A stretch of 64,000 nucleotides of DNA from Trichomonas tenax. Its lineage: Eukaryota > Parabasalia > Trichomonadida > Trichomonadidae. How positions within the stretch are numbered: the stretch's first letter is position 1; each line of letters opens with the position of its first letter. The stretch lies in assembly GCA_023091735.1 (NCBI GenBank), contig JALKBU010000021.1, forward strand, positions 62,001-126,000, given 5' to 3'. Below the pieces are notes generated by a model that was given only the letters and a program-made list of their open reading frames with translations, did not search any database and was not told the DNA's origin. This document shows, piece after piece, positions 62,450-64,000 of the stretch. The position numbers and the translations under genes are program-made.

Positions 62450-64000
62450 TAAACGCATCCAAACGACGTCAAAGTGTGTCTGCGAAGACTTATAGTATGA
62501 TAGTCATTATATATATCAATAATATAGTAGAATAGTAGTGTGTGTTTTAAAAAGTTGTGTGTTTTGAGAATTTCAAAATAGTGTGCTTTTTTAAGTTTAT
62601 ACGTATAGTTGAAAACCCACTATCCTATATATTATTGTAATATGTGTTATATGCGTCTATATTCGGTATTGAGGATGGCGTGCTATCATGATTTAATAAA
62701 AAGTGACACTTTTGATGTGGTCAAAGAAGTACTTTCCCAGAGATGATTATTGCTTATTTTTCATATCTGTTAATGAATAATATATATACGAGTATATGCT
62801 TTATATATAGCACACTGCATTATCCTCTCTAAAAGATCCTATAAAACAATCCCTCGGTCTGGATTCTGCCGTGTAAAAAGTGCTCAATTTGACGCTTAAA
62901 AAGATCCATTTGTCTGATTGAACTTTGTTCATTGTGTATTTATTATAGGTATATTATGTTTAATACGTTTATAGTGTGTTTGAACATTTTTACACTAAAT
63001 CAAAAATGTCATATAATATTTATAACATAAATCGATATTTTTCTGTATTTAGAGGTTATGGGCCCTATAGAGTCTATTCGCATGTGTTTTATTTTGTTTA
63101 GAGAATGTTTAAAAAAGCTAAACATTTTCAACTAAAAATAGGCTTTTATTAAAATCAATGGATATAATGTTTTAGCAATTTTCCTATAGAATGTCATATA
63201 CTCGAGTGCGGTCCCAAAAAGCTGAATTGACCGAGTTATAAGACGTTTTTGCTAACTTTTTATACACTGAATAGTTCATTCTCAAAATGGTTACAGCAGG
63301 TCTTTGCCATATATGCTTCTTTTTCACATTATCATTGGTCTCCATTATTGGAAAATCTAAATTGAATTAAATTCACACACCTGAAAATCCGATTTTCTCA
63401 TATGTATAGATAGTATAGGATATTTTATATTATAATTCATTCATCATTGTCTTATATCTCTATCACACATGGAGAAATTAAGCAGCAAAATATTTTCTAA
63501 CACCTCACATTTGACATGTAATTTGATGCACTGAAAGCGAAAGTTATAAGATTCGAAAACAAGCTATAAAATTGCAAATATAGGGTATGCTATGTATGTA
63601 GATGCTATTTATCAAACAAAAATCGACTTGAGAGCAAATATTAAAAATTGTATTTCGAAATATTAGACAAAAACTCACATTCAATGATGTATTTTGGCTA
63701 CATTACCATTTTCAGTCAATGAAAAATGGTTGTATAGCCAAAATATGTCATAGAATGTGTGTTTTGATTTAATCCAACACACGAAAGGGCTTTAAGCGTA
63801 TATACACATTGGCATAATCATTTCAATACTTTTTAAATGATGATTCCAATGTGTGTACGCTCAGAGCTCTTATTTTAAAAATAATTCAATGAATTATATG
63901 AAAAACGTTAATTTAAGTAGATTACTTAATGGACCTATTCTTTAGTTATATTTATGAGTTTCTATCGTTTTGGTTTTTCGATTTAATGCTTTTAAAAGTA
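62450..64000. repeat. Dispersed non-coding repeat, copy 2 (runs off the window)
   Basis: Collinear with 4240-6096 (see that entry). Conserved words include GTCTGCGAAGACTT at about 62479, TTTGATGTGGTCAAAG at 62712, GATTCTGCCGTGTAAAA at 62862, a CTCGAGTGCGGTCCC run at 63201, GCGTATATACACATTGGCAT at 63796 and TTTAATGCTTTTAAAAGTA at the end. Hairpin arms 63795-63823 with 63835-63861 are also present here but lost in copy 1. Confidence 0.85.
63677..63758. repeat. Hairpin of repeat copy 2
   Basis: The counterpart of the perfect hairpin at 5486-5567; the arms 63677-63700 and 63735-63758 still pair at most positions. Confidence 0.75.

Overview
The window looks like nuclear DNA of a parabasalid protist such as Trichomonas or Tritrichomonas. 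The coding regions have no introns that I could find and are C-ending in codon use for housekeeping genes. They sit in very AT-rich spacers. Several stop codons run straight into the UAAA that serves as a polyadenylation signal in Trichomonas vaginalis. Many large gene families typical of this group are present: ankyrin/DUF3447 proteins, degenerate kinases and repeated surface-type proteins. I cannot name the species from the sequence alone.

Housekeeping genes are spread through the window and read in both directions: ribosomal protein eL22, iron superoxide dismutase, a Rab GTPase, a bacterial-type alanine dehydrogenase, a TCAF/M60-like protein, a Brr6/Brl1-type nuclear envelope protein, a reticulon-like ER protein, V-ATPase subunit c, ARPC5, CNOT10, F-actin capping protein alpha, a CDK8-like kinase, a DUF3447/ankyrin protein and a pseudokinase-ankyrin fusion. 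There is no operon structure; neighbours are linked only by position. A sense-strand AAAAGTGAC motif sits just upstream of many ATGs and decides several starts.

Between these lie two expanding and decaying surface-type families. A glycine-rich family (ALK-type glycine-rich domain) occupies the minus strand at 27.4-35.1 kb and 42.4-43.3 kb; one copy is intact and the rest are broken by frameshifts, stops or deletions. A second family, with an FPGP/DLWIMI signature, forms a tandem array at 48.35-54.16 kb, with a relative at 12.5 kb. It shows gene-conversion mosaics, and in most copies the frame has no in-frame ATG.

The non-coding DNA is the most unusual part. It holds a diverged 1.6-1.9 kb repeat at 4.2-6.1 kb and 62.4-64.0 kb, and two terminal-inverted-repeat elements (40163-41099, flanked by 16-bp direct repeats; 58977-61140, with about 170-bp inverted repeats). 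It also holds at least four clusters of long near-perfect hairpins with 23-43 nt arms and mostly short loops, two of them inside the elements. These clusters are the best candidates for an undescribed system, either hairpin small-RNA loci or foldback mobile elements.
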